A stretch of DNA of 64,000 nt from UBA7672 sp963738625 (GCA_963738625.1 CAVTXH010000003.1:434001-498000), one strand, 5' to 3'. Numbered from the stretch's first letter, positions 17,102 to 30,691 are shown. Notes: a model not told the origin generated them from the sequence alone. Program-made: numbers and translations.

Positions 17102-17824
17102 ATGAAGCCCCTTGCACCATTGAGCGAGGAAGAGGTCGACCGCCTTGAGAGCTTTCTTCTGACGGCGCCGGAAGAATGGGCGCCCCTGCTCTCCGAACTG
17201 GACGGCTTTCTCACGGCCTTGGCGATCCAGCCCGAACCGGTTCCGAAGGACGAATGGCTGCGCGAGATATTCGGCCCGAACAAGGAGGGCTTTGAGGGCG
17301 CGGCCGATCCGGAAGCTATCGTCTCGCTGATCGTACGCATGCATCAGGAAATCCTGCAGGCTTTGGGCGCCGACCCTCCGCATTTTGACCCGATCCTCGA
17401 TGCCGATACCGACGGCTCGCCCATCGGGGAAATCTGGGCGGAGGGATTCTGCCGTGGGATGGAGGTGCGGTACGACAAGTGGCAGCCGCTGCTGGACTGC
17501 AAGGTCGGACTGACCATGCTCACGCCGGTCCTCGCCCTCGCCGACTACGAGCTGCTGCTTCAAATCGAACCGCGCAAGAAGCAGCGGCGCAAGCTCAGGG
17601 ATGGCTACGCCGCCGACCTCTATTTCTGCAGCGAAGCGCTCTATCGTTTTGCACGCAAGACGCCGCTCGAACTGCTCGCTCTGGACGCAGAGATGGCGGA
17701 ACTGCAAAGAACGGAGAAAGAGGTAGAAGCCGGCAAAGCGCGGGTCAGCGGGGTCGGCCGCAACGACCCATGCCCGTGCGGGTCGGGCAAGAAATACAAG
17801 CGTTGCTGCGGCGCGGCCGGCTGA
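17102..17824 (+). CDS. UPF0149 (YecA/YgfB)-family protein with SEC-C zinc motif
   Basis: A 240-residue cytoplasmic protein. Residues 5-190 are the YecA/UPF0149 helical domain (EEEVDRLESFLL, ELDGFLTALAIQPEPVP, IWAEGFCRGMEVRYDKW). The C-terminus is a SEC-C motif, GRNDPCPCGSGKKYKRCCG, which binds zinc through CxC-x8-CC. SEC-C tails occur in SecA and many accessory proteins and in E. coli YecA mediate ribosome contacts. A basic linker (EPRKKQRRKLRDG) sits in the middle. The stop is 10 bases from the convergent pirin stop. Confidence 0.9.
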   Translation: MKPLAPLSEEEVDRLESFLLTAPEEWAPLLSELDGFLTALAIQPEPVPKDEWLREIFGPNKEGFEGAADPEAIVSLIVRMHQEILQALGADPPHFDPILDADTDGSPIGEIWAEGFCRGMEVRYDKWQPLLDCKVGLTMLTPVLALADYELLLQIEPRKKQRRKLRDGYAADLYFCSEALYRFARKTPLELLALDAEMAELQRTEKEVEAGKARVSGVGRNDPCPCGSGKKYKRCCGAAG

Positions 17825-17833
17825 CGGGCCGGC

Positions 17834-18694
17834 TCAGCCTGGCACGGCGCCGAACTTGCCGGCGTGGTAATCCGCAATCGCCTGGCGGATCTCATCGACC
17901 GTGTTCATCACGAACGGCCCGTGCGCGATCACCGGCTCGCCGATCGGATCGCCATGCCCGAACAGCAGCCGCGCATCGCTGGTCGCCTCGATGGTCAGTT
18001 CATCGCCTGAGACGCTGAGTTCGACGAGATGATGCTGCGCCACGTTGCGGTCGTTCACACGCACACTGCCGCTGACCACATAGAGAAGCACGTTGCGGCC
18101 TTCGAGATTGCCGAAGTCCAGACGCGCGCCGGCCTTCGCTTCGATCGTGGTCATGAAGTTGCCGGTGATGGATTCGACCGGCCCGCGCTTGCCTGCCCAG
18201 TCGCCGGAGATGAGCGCGATGCGCGCCTTGCCGTCCGCCGCCCCGACGATGGGAATCTCGCTGGCCTGCAGGCCCTGATAGCGCGGCTTGGTCATCTTGA
18301 GCCGCGCAGGCAGGTTCACCCATAGCTGCAGGATCTCCAGCGGTCCGCCCGTGCGCTTGAACGCTTCCGGCGACAGCTCGGCATGGACGAGGCCGGCCCC
18401 CGCGGTCATCCACTGCACGCCGCCCGCGCGGATGACGCTCTCATGCCCGCCGGAATCCTTGTGCATGAGCTCGCCCTCGAGAATGAACGTCACCGTCTCG
18501 AAGCCGCGATGCGGATGCGGGCCGAACGGCAGTCCGCGATTGTTCGGCGGATAGATCTGCGGCCCGTGGTGATTGAGAAAGAGAAACGGATCGACCTGCT
18601 CCACTTTCGGGCCCGGCGCCGGACGGCGCGTGACCAGGTCCGCAATGTCGTCACGATGCGAAGGATGGATGCCGGCAACTGTCTTCTGGGTCAT
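17834..18694 (-). CDS. Pirin family protein
   Basis: A 286-residue bicupin. The N-terminal metal-binding cupin has the pirin motifs FLFLNHHGPQ, PFGPHPHRGFETVTFILEGE, SVIRAGGVQWMTAGAGLVHAE and LQLWVNLPARLKMTKP. The C-terminal half contains LYVVSGSVRVND and LLFGHGDPIGEPVIAHGPFVMN. Some pirins are quercetinases, others are transcription cofactors; the role here is open. The frame extends to 18757, but MTQKTVAGIHPS at 18694 is the family-like start. Confidence 0.93.
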   Translation of the reverse strand: MTQKTVAGIHPSHRDDIADLVTRRPAPGPKVEQVDPFLFLNHHGPQIYPPNNRGLPFGPHPHRGFETVTFILEGELMHKDSGGHESVIRAGGVQWMTAGAGLVHAELSPEAFKRTGGPLEILQLWVNLPARLKMTKPRYQGLQASEIPIVGAADGKARIALISGDWAGKRGPVESITGNFMTTIEAKAGARLDFGNLEGRNVLLYVVSGSVRVNDRNVAQHHLVELSVSGDELTIEATSDARLLFGHGDPIGEPVIAHGPFVMNTVDEIRQAIADYHAGKFGAVPG

Positions 18695-18823
18695 GGCAAA
18701 AAGTAACGCAGCCGGGCGGCAAATGGAACTCGGCCATCCCGCGCCGGCCGCATGCAAGAAAGACCCGGAGCGGTAAGTCCGCCCCGGGTCCTCAGTTCGC
18801 CCTACATCATGTTAGCGCGGCAG

Positions 18824-20701
18824 CTACATCCGAAGGCGCACGCCGGCGAACACGCCCTGGTCAGGCGCGTTGGAGCCAAACGTCATCTGATATTGCTCGT
18901 CGCTCACATTCACGATGCGGCCGTAGAGTTCGATCGTGTCGTTCACGTCGTAGGACGTGAGGATGTCGAGCGTCGTAAAGCTGTCGGCTGCGCCGCCGAA
19001 GCTCGACTTGTTCTCGCTGCGATAGCGCATCCGGGCGGTCAGGTCCCAGCGCGGCGTGAGCTGGAAGGTAAGACCCGTGGCGCCGGAAAAGCGCGGACGC
19101 TTTCTCCAGAGACCCGTCTCGCCATCCTGCGAGTCGATCACGGTGACGGTCTGCGTCAGGAACAGGAAGGGGGCGAGTTCAACGCGTGCGCCGAACTCTC
19201 CGCCCTTCGATTCCGTCTTGCCGAACTGGATATACCCGAACGAGAGCGGCGCGGTCGGCCGCGAACCGAACGAGATCTCGTTGGTGACGTCCGTGCTGAA
19301 CAGCGTGAACTCCAGCTGCGCCTTGTCCCAGTAGATGTCGACGCCGGCGTCATAGCCTTCGCTGGTTTCCACCTCGAGAGCGGCGTTGCCGAAGCTGGGG
19401 TCGAATAGCTGATAGAGGCCAGGCGCCTTGGCGCCCGTGCCATAGCTCGCACGGAACTTCACATCGCCGCCCGCGAACAACGCCGGCGCGATATAGGCGC
19501 CGGTCACCCGGTAGGTGTCGAACTGGCCGAAGCGGCTGTTGTCGTCGAGCCGTCCGGCGACGGTGAACGACAGCGGCTCGATCGGACGCAAAGCCAGCTC
19601 CACGAATGCCGCCTCGGTAGTGATGCCCGCGTCGAACGCGCCGGAAAAGTTGGCGTACTGCTCGGTCGATTCCTCTTCCCAGTTCAGTCCGCCGGCGACG
19701 CTGAACTGCGATGAAGGTTTGAAGTTGAGGACATAGAGCGCGGCGTCCTTCACGCCGTAATAGCTGTCGCCCTCCGGCCGGTTGAACTCCCCGAAGAGCG
19801 TGCGCTCGGCATTGTAGCGGCTGACGGTCAGCTCCTGGCGCCAGCGAGCGTCCGTCGTCTCGTGCGTCACCTGCACGGCCGCGCCGTATTCGTCCCTCTC
19901 CGAAGTGTTGAAGTTGTCGCTCGTCGTGTTGTCGAGGTCGGAGTCGGCATTGCTGTAAAAGCCGATGAGCTGGGCGTCGATCATTTCGCCCAGTGCGACG
20001 CCGACGCGGCCGCTGAGCGACCAGCGTTCGTAGGCGTCGTCCTCCGTGGCGGTTCCGGTTTCGGGGTCCGACAGCGACGGGCCGTCTGCGTCGAACGCCG
20101 TGCCGGTCAGGCGATAGTCGATCGCCCCGCTCTTGGCCAGAAGCGTGACGCCGCCGCTGCGCGTGTTCTCGGATCCGCCTTCGGCTTCCGCGTTGATGTG
20201 GAAGCCCTCCTCCGTCGCGCGCTGGGTTATGATGTTGACGACGCCGCCGATCGCATCCGAGCCGTAGAGCGAACTCTGGTTGCCGCGCAGCACCTCGATG
20301 CGGGCGATGTCGAGCGAGGTGATGTGCTCGGAAGAGAACTGCGTGCTGATCGCGCTGGGGTCGCCCAGCTCGATGCCGTCGAGCAGGAACAGCACCTGGT
20401 CGTTGTCGGAGCCGCGGATGCTGACGCTGGTGAACCCGCCCGGCCGGTCGGACGAGATCTGCACGCCTGGAATGTTCTGAAGTACCTCCTTCACGAACAG
20501 GATCTGGCCCTTCTTGATGTCTTCCTCGGTGGCGACGGTGATGGCGCTGCCGATCTCTCGCGCATCGAGCTGCGTGCGGCTGGCTGTGACGACCACCACA
20601 TCTTCGTCGGTCTTCGATACCGGGCCGTTCTGGGCGAAGGCGGATGCCGGCAGGGTCGACAGCGCCGTGATCAGCGCGAACCGCGAACAGGAAAGTCTCA
20701 T
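18824..20701 (-). CDS. btuB: Vitamin B12 TonB-dependent outer-membrane receptor
   Basis: A 625-residue receptor. It has a signal peptide (MRLSCSRFALITALSTLPAS...AFAQ), a TonB-box-like VVVTASRTQLD, and a plug with EVLQNIPGVQISSDRPGG, SVSIRGSDNDQVLFLLDGIE, VLRGNQSSLYGSDAIGGVVN. The barrel follows, ending in FAGVRLRM with the terminal aromatic/hydrophobic pattern. The open frame extends to 20887, but the added codons cross the riboswitch-derived leader, so the ATG at 20701 is chosen. A cobalamin riboswitch directly upstream makes the B12 assignment strong. It imports cobalamin with TonB and BtuFCD, which are not in this window. Confidence 0.93.
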   Translation of the reverse strand: MRLSCSRFALITALSTLPASAFAQNGPVSKTDEDVVVVTASRTQLDAREIGSAITVATEEDIKKGQILFVKEVLQNIPGVQISSDRPGGFTSVSIRGSDNDQVLFLLDGIELGDPSAISTQFSSEHITSLDIARIEVLRGNQSSLYGSDAIGGVVNIITQRATEEGFHINAEAEGGSENTRSGGVTLLAKSGAIDYRLTGTAFDADGPSLSDPETGTATEDDAYERWSLSGRVGVALGEMIDAQLIGFYSNADSDLDNTTSDNFNTSERDEYGAAVQVTHETTDARWRQELTVSRYNAERTLFGEFNRPEGDSYYGVKDAALYVLNFKPSSQFSVAGGLNWEEESTEQYANFSGAFDAGITTEAAFVELALRPIEPLSFTVAGRLDDNSRFGQFDTYRVTGAYIAPALFAGGDVKFRASYGTGAKAPGLYQLFDPSFGNAALEVETSEGYDAGVDIYWDKAQLEFTLFSTDVTNEISFGSRPTAPLSFGYIQFGKTESKGGEFGARVELAPFLFLTQTVTVIDSQDGETGLWRKRPRFSGATGLTFQLTPRWDLTARMRYRSENKSSFGGAADSFTTLDILTSYDVNDTIELYGRIVNVSDEQYQMTFGSNAPDQGVFAGVRLRM

Positions 20702-20710
20702 GGAAATAGT

Positions 20711-20742
20711 CCCCGTGGGGCGTCGTTTGACAAAGCACGGGG
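20711..20742 (-). promoter_or_regulatory. Hairpin covering the btuB ribosome-binding site
   Basis: In the btuB leader, CCCCGTG (20742-20736) can pair with CACGGGG (20717-20711), a 7-bp stem with a loop of about 18 bases. The second arm contains the GGGG(A) that serves as Shine-Dalgarno site 8-10 bases before the ATG at 20701. It is a plausible translational expression platform for the riboswitch upstream. The pairing is seen; the switching role is inferred. Confidence 0.55.
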
Positions 20743-20889
20743 CCTGCGCCGGACCGGAGAGCCCGCCGTTCGACGACAACGGCCGGACGGACGCATGGCG
20801 CCCGGCCAATGCCGGCGATGCGGCCCCGCGGCCGCTTCGTCGCTCAGACGGGTTTCCGCGCCTGGACCATCCCCTGGACCCAGACAAGA

Positions 20890-21120
20890 GCGACTCGCGC
20901 CGGCCGGTCTCCTGGCTCGCGGATCATCGCGCGGTACACGGCCTTCCCGGGTTGGCCTCTAGGGCCCGCCAGTGGCTGCGATCTCGGACAGGTCACGTCC
21001 GGACCACGATGCGTACCGCGCTAGCCGCTTACAGTTGCAGGGACAGCCGCAGATTCGGAGGCGAACCTCCTCACTGCATTCCCGTGAAGCCCTTTCGGGC
21101 GCCGGCGCGATGTTGCGACT
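20890..21120 (-). promoter_or_regulatory. Cobalamin (AdoCbl) riboswitch
   Basis: Read on the minus strand, the conserved cobalamin-element blocks occur in order: GAAAGGGCTTCACGGGAAT, a GGAGGTTCGCCTCCG hairpin, GCTGTCCCTGCAACTGTAAG, the B12-box region GCAGCCACTGGCGGGCCC, GGGAAGGC, and CGATGATCCGCGAGCCAGGAGACCGGCC at the 3' side. These are the signature bases of the class. The element lies between a promoter at 21146-21174 and btuB at 20701. It should shut btuB expression down when cobalamin is plentiful. Ends are approximate. Confidence 0.92.
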
Positions 21121-21145
21121 CGCCCGAGAGCGGGCCGCGCTGGAG

Positions 21146-21174
21146 CTATAGCGTGCAGCTTCACGCATCGGCAA
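21146..21174 (-). promoter_or_regulatory. Promoter of the cobalamin riboswitch/btuB transcript
   Basis: On the minus strand TTGCCG (21174-21169) and CTATAG (21151-21146) are separated by 17 bases. Transcription would begin near 21138, just before the first conserved riboswitch bases. The placement fits well; the -35 is not a full consensus. Confidence 0.6.
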
Positions 21175-21254
21175 TGCGCCAGCGGGGCTGCCCGGATGAA
21201 GCTCGCGATTTTTGCACGCCGGCGTGTCGGCTTTGCCAGTGCAGGTGTAAGCCC

Positions 21255-21286
21255 AAACGCAAACAGCCCCGCGATTGCTCGCGGGG
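21255..21286 (-). terminator. Intrinsic terminator, distal copy
   Basis: On the minus strand, CCCCGCGA-GCAA-TCGCGGGG forms a perfect 8-bp stem with a 4-base loop, followed by CTGTTTGCGTTT. It ends transcripts leaving tRNA-fMet and the rRNA operon. This copy has the perfect stem. Confidence 0.8.
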
Positions 21287-21403
21287 CCGTTCGAGACGTG
21301 ACCCGATCCCTTTTGATGGGTGCGGGAGTTCGCCGGATTAGTGAGCGGCGAAGCCGATCACCCGGCGGACGATTTGAACCGGCCTCGCCGCTTGCGCGGC
21401 GCC

Positions 21404-21435
21404 AAACGCAAACAGCCCCGCGATTGCTCCCGGGG
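21404..21435 (-). terminator. Intrinsic terminator, proximal copy (one stem mismatch)
   Basis: This is the same hairpin as the distal copy, but CCCCGGGA pairs imperfectly with TCGCGGGG because of the single difference at 21430. It lies about 35 bases after the tRNA-fMet 3' end. The weakened stem next to a perfect second copy suggests a tandem terminator. Confidence 0.7.
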
Positions 21436-21469
21436 CCGTTCGAGACGTGACCCGATCCCTTTTGATGGG

Positions 21470-21542
<73 letters not shown>

Positions 21543-21763
21543 TCAGCGGGACCGGGTCACGTCTTTGTCCACCATGCTCCGAAACCGGCTTCCGGAACAC
21601 CCTTAAAACGACTTCGCGGCCCTTTCGGCCGAGCAGGATCCGAGGATCCGACATCAACCGGCCGAGCCGCGCTCCCACACCCGAGAACGGGCGTGAAATC
21701 TTGAAGGAGGCCCTGCTCTCCGATCCTAGGATCAGAGGCAGCTATTGCGATCGGCTTGGCAGA

Positions 21764-21879
21764 CCTGGCAGCGACCTACTCTCCCGTACCTTGAGGCACA
21801 GTACCATTGGCGCTGGGGGACTTAACGACCGAGTTCGGAATGGGATCGGGTGGGGAACCCCCGCCAGAACCACCAGGTC
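21764..21879 (-). rRNA. rrf: 5S ribosomal RNA
   Basis: About 116 bases, minus strand: it begins GACCTGGTGGTTCTGGCGGG, contains CCCGATCCCATTCCGAACTC and ends GGGAGAGTAGGTCGCTGCCA. It is placed between 23S and tRNA-fMet as in most alphaproteobacterial operons. Ends are estimated to a few bases. Confidence 0.95.
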
Positions 21880-22017
21880 AACAAAGCCGACCGCAGTATA
21901 CAACAACCAATCATACAATCTGATGTTAGTCAGAGTTCGGCAGACATATATTCTATATCTGGAAGATCGAACTCTAGCGGGCGACATGCTCGTCGCCACA
22001 CATGGGTTTGAAGAGTG

Positions 22018-24787
<2,770 letters not shown>

Positions 24788-25022
24788 TCATACAAACCCA
24801 TGTGCGGTGAAGAACATGCCGGTCATTTCTGACCGTCGCGTCTCCCGCGTCCGCAGCACGGGCATAGATTGTTAGACGATTTAGTTGTTGTAAGGCCGAT
24901 CCTGAAAGCGCTGGGGTACAGCGCCGGATCAGCGGCCTCCTTCACGATGTCAACGGCGAGCCGCCCTGAGGCGGCGCGCCGAAACTGTGTTTGAATGATT
25001 GCGAGATCCAACCAAGAAGAAA

Positions 25023-25098
25023 TGGTGGAGCCAGACGGGATCGAACCGACGACCTCAAGCTTGCAAAGCTAGCGCTCTCCCAACTGAGCTATGGCCCC
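25023..25098 (-). tRNA. tRNA-Ala (TGC)
   Basis: The minus strand reads GGGGCCATAGCTCAGTTGGG, anticodon loop CTTTGCAAG, T-arm GGTTCGATCC and TCCACCA with CCA encoded. It sits in the 16S-23S spacer, 14 bases after tRNA-Ile. Confidence 0.97.
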
Positions 25099-25112
25099 TC
25101 TGGTAGAAGCGC

Positions 25113-25189
<77 letters not shown>

Positions 25190-25436
25190 TCACCCGCGGC
25201 TCTAGCCCAAACCGGGTTCTGCCGTACTGGGCTCGCAATCCCTCTCCCCTTCCCTGGGCGATCCCAGGCGGGCGAGAGGTTCAAGGAAGAGAAACGGAGA
25301 CGGCGGTGAAACCGCCATTTAGTTTTTTGCCGTGACGTCCAGCCCAATACTTCAGAACCGAAGCTCCGAAGACCGGGAAGGATAGTCCGGCTGCTAGGGA
25401 ACTCTCGAGCTTGGGTGAGACCCGCGCATCGAAAGC

Positions 25437-26905
<1,469 letters not shown>

Positions 26906-27224
26906 TGACTCCGACGAAACCAAATCCGTAATGGAAATGGTCGCTGCAAAGCATTTGCGTATATTTGACGGGAAACCCGTTCATACTATGCGCGGCTCAC
27001 GCCGAACATAAATAAACTGGCTTTCCATAGATAAACGCAAACCGTCGATGTCGTTATGGGCTCACGCCCGGCTTGCGCCGAACGAGAACCTAGCAAGCAA
27101 CACCGCCGCCCGCGTTTCTCTTCCACTCACAATGTCAAACATCCGCGGACAAATGGGCTTTCGCCCGGCTATCCGCCGCATCCGTCCCGGTCTCTCGACC
27201 GCCCCGTTTGCGATGAGGCGCGGG

Positions 27225-27253
27225 GTATAAGCCGCGGTCCTCTTTCCCGTCAA
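27225..27253 (-). promoter_or_regulatory. rRNA operon promoter P2
   Basis: On the minus strand TTGACG (27253-27248), 17-base spacer, TTATAC (27230-27225). This is close to typical alphaproteobacterial rRNA promoters and lies about 320 bases before the 16S 5' end. Confidence 0.7.
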
Positions 27254-27374
27254 CAACCTTTTCGCGCTTTCTGTCAGCGACCCAGAGGATCGCTGATTTT
27301 GAGCGACAGCTCAGATGACTCGGGCCCATTGCGGGGCCCGCGTTGGACCAGCTGTGGTCGGCGGGAGGTGGGTA

Positions 27375-27402
27375 TCTATACCTGTCGGGCGGACCGATCA
27401 AG
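27375..27402 (-). promoter_or_regulatory. Candidate upstream rRNA operon promoter P1
   Basis: On the minus strand CTTGAT (27402-27397), a 16-base spacer and TATAGA (27380-27375). An A/T-rich stretch (AATTTTAAACGAAAAAT) directly upstream could act as an UP element. It is weaker than P2 by consensus, but tandem promoters are usual for rRNA operons. Confidence 0.45.
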
Positions 27403-27508
27403 CGATTTTTCGTTTAAAATTCACAAACCGCGCGTTTTCCACAGGACTCGTTTCGTGTTCGACGCGAGCACCCGCAGCGCGCCGGAAAGGCCTGCTTTCA
27501 AAGGCGTT

Positions 27509-27937
27509 TCAGGGCTGGATATAGGAGCGGATGGCCGCAACTTCGGCCGCCGCTTCCGCAATCCGCCACTTCACCAGGTCGCCGATCGAGATGACGCCGA
27601 TCAGCCGGCCGCCGTCCAGAACCGGCAGGTGCCGAACCCGGCGGTCCGTCATCCGGTCCATCGCGATCTCGATCGTCTCGTTGGGTTTGGCCGTCACGAC
27701 CTGCCGCGTCATCGAGTCGGAAACGGGGTTCTTCAGCGCCCCTGCCCCGCCGCGTGCGACCGCCCGGACGATATCGCGCTCGGAAATCACGCCGATCAGC
27801 GAGCCGGATTCACCCAGGATCACCATCGCGCCGACTTTGCGGGCGTCCAGCAGCTCGGCGGCCTCCTTCAGACTGGCCGATTCCGCCACCGCATAGACCT
27901 GTCCGCCCTTCTCGCGAAGGATCTGCTCGAGGATCAT
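27509..27937 (-). CDS. Two-CBS-domain protein
   Basis: A 142-residue protein made of two CBS domains forming one Bateman module: VYAVAESASLKEAAELLDAR with VGAMVILGESGSLIGVISERD, and PNETIEIAMDRMTDRRVRHLP with LIGVISIGDLVKWRI. Such proteins bind adenine nucleotides and sense energy state. The frame is open to a GTG at 27970, but GGGAGG lies 6 bases before the ATG at 27937, deciding the start. It is the gene immediately upstream of the rRNA operon, on the same strand. Confidence 0.9.
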   Translation of the reverse strand: MILEQILREKGGQVYAVAESASLKEAAELLDARKVGAMVILGESGSLIGVISERDIVRAVARGGAGALKNPVSDSMTRQVVTAKPNETIEIAMDRMTDRRVRHLPVLDGGRLIGVISIGDLVKWRIAEAAAEVAAIRSYIQP

Positions 27938-28199
27938 CCCTGCGCCTCCCGGATGTTGCTTGTCGGACACAGGGTGCGGCGGCCTGACGCAGTTTTCAAG
28001 TGAATACTTGGCGCGCGCGATTCCCCAACGCTTTCAGGGCTTCGGTCGCAGTCCAGCGCAAAGCCGTCCCGCCCCGGACCGACCGGCCTTCACGCCAGCA
28101 CCTCCGCCCTGATGGCGGCCCGCATTCGCCGCCCGCGCGTATCTGGCACATCGGTTGCAGACCACCGCTCCAACTCAACCAGCCCGACAAGTGGAAGCG

Positions 28200-28361
28200 A
28201 TGTCATTCCGGAAAAAAGAGACGGACGCGGTTACCGGCGGCGCAATCGGCGCGGCGGCCGGGCTCGCGATCATCGCCGTCGTCGTCGCCCTTCTGCAGAT
28301 CCCGGCCAAGGCGCAGGCCGCGTCAGGCTCGCCGTCCTACGTTTCCGCCGCCCGCCCCTGA
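28200..28361 (+). CDS. Small single-span membrane protein (hypothetical)
   Basis: A possible 53-residue protein starting MSFRKKETDAVTGG, with one hydrophobic segment (IGAAAGLAIIAVVVALLQIP) and a short polar tail. GGAAG precedes the ATG at a good distance. Codon use with G/C in third positions is consistent with coding. I do not recognise the family. Confidence 0.45.
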   Translation: MSFRKKETDAVTGGAIGAAAGLAIIAVVVALLQIPAKAQAASGSPSYVSAARP

Positions 28362-29064
28362 CGAGGGGCGGCATGGAGCTCCGGGGTCCACCGAACACCT
28401 TCAGGTCGCCCCGGCCCGCGTGAGTAAGTACGGCCCAGCGGGGGGCCGGGTAGAGTTGCGTAGAGTGCGTGTAGCGTACCGGCGGCGGCATCCCGATCGG
28501 GGCGCCGCCGTCATCGCGTCCGCCAGGGCGCGTTCGCGCCGGCGCTTCCGCTGGCGAAACCAGCAATGCGGCTGGCGGCGGCGCAGCCTCACGCTCGACT
28601 TTCAAGAAGAACGAAACCCGGTGAGGGGCGCGGAGGCGGGTTGTGCACCCGCCCCCGCTGGCTCTTTCGAGCCTCCCCCACCTGGACCGCGCGCCCCCAC
28701 AGCGTGACACGGTCCAAGCCGGTGCGGCGGCGCTCACCACGCGTCCGCCAATGCAGCAGCACAAGCACTCGTGCGCGCTGCGATCATCGCAACGCGGCGC
28801 ACGCCAGACCTGCACTGAAATCCCTCTACGCTCTCTATCGAACGGTCATGCGGCGCGCCTCAGCAAGTATATGCGCGCTGCAGATTCCCTCCGCTCGGCA
28901 ACCTGACTTTCAAGTCCCATCACAAGATGGTCACGCGGCGATGTTTCCGCTCCGTGACTTACGCTGTCAACTCAAACGCACGTCGACCAAGCCGAGATCG
29001 CACGCGCGTTGCAATCCGGATACAAGCTGCGTTCCGCGCGCGGAAACTATCGCGCGCGCGTCCG
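28362..29064. other. Intergenic region without a convincing gene
   Basis: About 700 bases. Long open frames occur on both strands, but their products are rich in Arg/Pro/Cys without domain patterns, the look of chance frames in GC-rich DNA. A GC-rich hairpin, GGCGGGT-TGTGC-ACCCGCC, lies near 28643-28661. I see no tRNA, promoter pair or clear small RNA. Confidence 0.5.
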
Positions 29065-30651
29065 CTATTGCGGCAGGTAGAGGATCGGCAGCTGGATCGC
29101 CGACGGCCTGCCCGCATCCATAAACACCGTGTTCTTCGCCACGCGCGGCTTCGCGTTCGGACCGGGGTTTTCCCCCGTGTTCGGGTTCACATCGAAGCGC
29201 GGGTTGTTCGAGGAGGTGACGTGCACCGCGATGCGATGGCCCTTCTCGAAGGTGAGCATCGTGTCCCACAGGTCGAGCCGCAGCTTCTCCGGCGAGCCCG
29301 GCGTCATCATCCTGATCTGATCCGCCTCGCGCCCGTCGCGGTAACGCGTGCGCAGCGCCGTATCGAGCACGATCGCCTCATAGCCATCGGGATAGACGTC
29401 GACCAGCTTCACCATGAAGTCGGTGTCCGGACCGTCGGTGGCCGCCCACAGGTCAGCGAAGATCTCGCCCGCGACCACCACATCCTTCTCCAGCACTGGC
29501 GTCTGGAACTTCAGATAGTCCTGGCGATTGCCGATCGGCCGCTGGTCCATCGGGCCGCGATCGAAGGTGAGGTTGGCGCCGCCGATCGTCTTCACCGGAT
29601 TCTTCGGATCGAACGTGTAGGTTTTCGGCGCATCCTTCTCGCCCGGCGCTTTCGTCGACAGCGACCCGTCCGAATGCAGATAGTAGTTTACCGTCGCCGG
29701 CGATGGCGGCCAGTCGCCGAAATACATCCACTTGTTCTTCGAAGAGACCGCGCCCTTGCGCGCCGAGGCCATCATGTAGGCCTTCACCGGCGGCTCGTTC
29801 ATGATCCCGTTGTCGATGCCCTTCAGCCAGTAGTCCCACCAGCGCATTTCATTGTCCGAGCCCTGCAATCCGCCGCCGCCCGGATACTCCATGTCGCCCG
29901 ACAGCGCGCCATGGCCGAACGGACCCATCTCGAGTTTCTGATTTCCCCTCGCGCCGCGTGCGCCCTGATGCTGCAGGTACATGAAGTTGCGGACGTTGCC
30001 CTCGTTGAAGATGTCGTACCATCCGCCAAGCTGGTAGGTCGGGATGTCGATATACTTACGCTGGTCGCCGATCTCCGTGCGGTCCCAGTAGGACGAGGCC
30101 GGATAATTCCCCGCCGTGAACGCGATCGTCTCTTCCGGCACGCCCTGCCCGCGGCTCCAGTCGCCGCTATCCTTCTGCTTGTACGCGCCGCCTATGTACG
30201 TCCCCGTCAGCCGCGTTGATGGCGTCACGATGGCGAACGCCGCCTTCAGGTGCGGCGGGTTCATCGTCGCCGCCAGCATCGTCGTATAGCCCATGGCGCT
30301 CGCGCCCATGATGCCGATCGAGCCGTTGCACCAGCTCTGCTTCGCCATCCACTCGACCGTGTCATAGCCGTCGAACGCGTCGTTGATGAACGCCTGGTAG
30401 AAGCCCTCCGACCGCCCCTTACCGCGCACGTCCTGCACCAGATAGGCATAGCCGCCCTCGGTATACTTCTTCGTCGCCGCCGGGTTCGCGAACATCGCGT
30501 CCTTGCCATAGGGCGTGCGCTGCACCACGCACGGGAACGGCCCAGCGCCTGCCGGCTTGTAGAGATTGCCCGCCAGCTTCACGCCATCGCGCATCTCGGC
30601 GATCACTTCGGTCGCGCCCGCCGCGATCTTCTCGGGCCGCCCGCCGCGCAC
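29065..30651 (-). CDS. CocE/NonD-family hydrolase (X-Pro dipeptidyl-peptidase S15 type)
   Basis: About 528 residues. The alpha/beta-hydrolase domain has MRDGVKLAGNLYKPAG, VVQRTPYGK, YLVQDVRGKGRSEG and the nucleophile elbow GIMGASAMGY (Ser; GxSxxG-like), with IPTYQLGGWYDIF and a later GPFGHGAL that likely supplies the His region. The C-terminal jelly roll typical of CocE follows (VVAGEIFADLWAATDG, VHVTSSNNPRFDVNPNTGE). It hydrolyses esters or peptide-like amides; the substrate is unknown. The frame starts at a GTG, but a signal peptide is encoded just upstream in another frame (to 30784), so the true gene is probably longer with a one-base indel near 30690. Confidence 0.88.
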   Translation of the reverse strand: MRGGRPEKIAAGATEVIAEMRDGVKLAGNLYKPAGAGPFPCVVQRTPYGKDAMFANPAATKKYTEGGYAYLVQDVRGKGRSEGFYQAFINDAFDGYDTVEWMAKQSWCNGSIGIMGASAMGYTTMLAATMNPPHLKAAFAIVTPSTRLTGTYIGGAYKQKDSGDWSRGQGVPEETIAFTAGNYPASSYWDRTEIGDQRKYIDIPTYQLGGWYDIFNEGNVRNFMYLQHQGARGARGNQKLEMGPFGHGALSGDMEYPGGGGLQGSDNEMRWWDYWLKGIDNGIMNEPPVKAYMMASARKGAVSSKNKWMYFGDWPPSPATVNYYLHSDGSLSTKAPGEKDAPKTYTFDPKNPVKTIGGANLTFDRGPMDQRPIGNRQDYLKFQTPVLEKDVVVAGEIFADLWAATDGPDTDFMVKLVDVYPDGYEAIVLDTALRTRYRDGREADQIRMMTPGSPEKLRLDLWDTMLTFEKGHRIAVHVTSSNNPRFDVNPNTGENPGPNAKPRVAKNTVFMDAGRPSAIQLPILYLPQ

Positions 30652-30691
30652 AGCGGGAGCTGCGGGTTGCGCCGCCGGCTGAGCAGATCTG

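Noticed and set aside
27132..27137. TTGACA on the minus strand between the rRNA promoters and 16S
   Set aside because: No -10-like sequence at 16-18 bases; probably chance.
28270..28815. 181-codon minus-strand frame in the 28362-29064 gap
   Set aside because: Arg/Pro/Cys-rich text typical of chance frames in GC-rich DNA.
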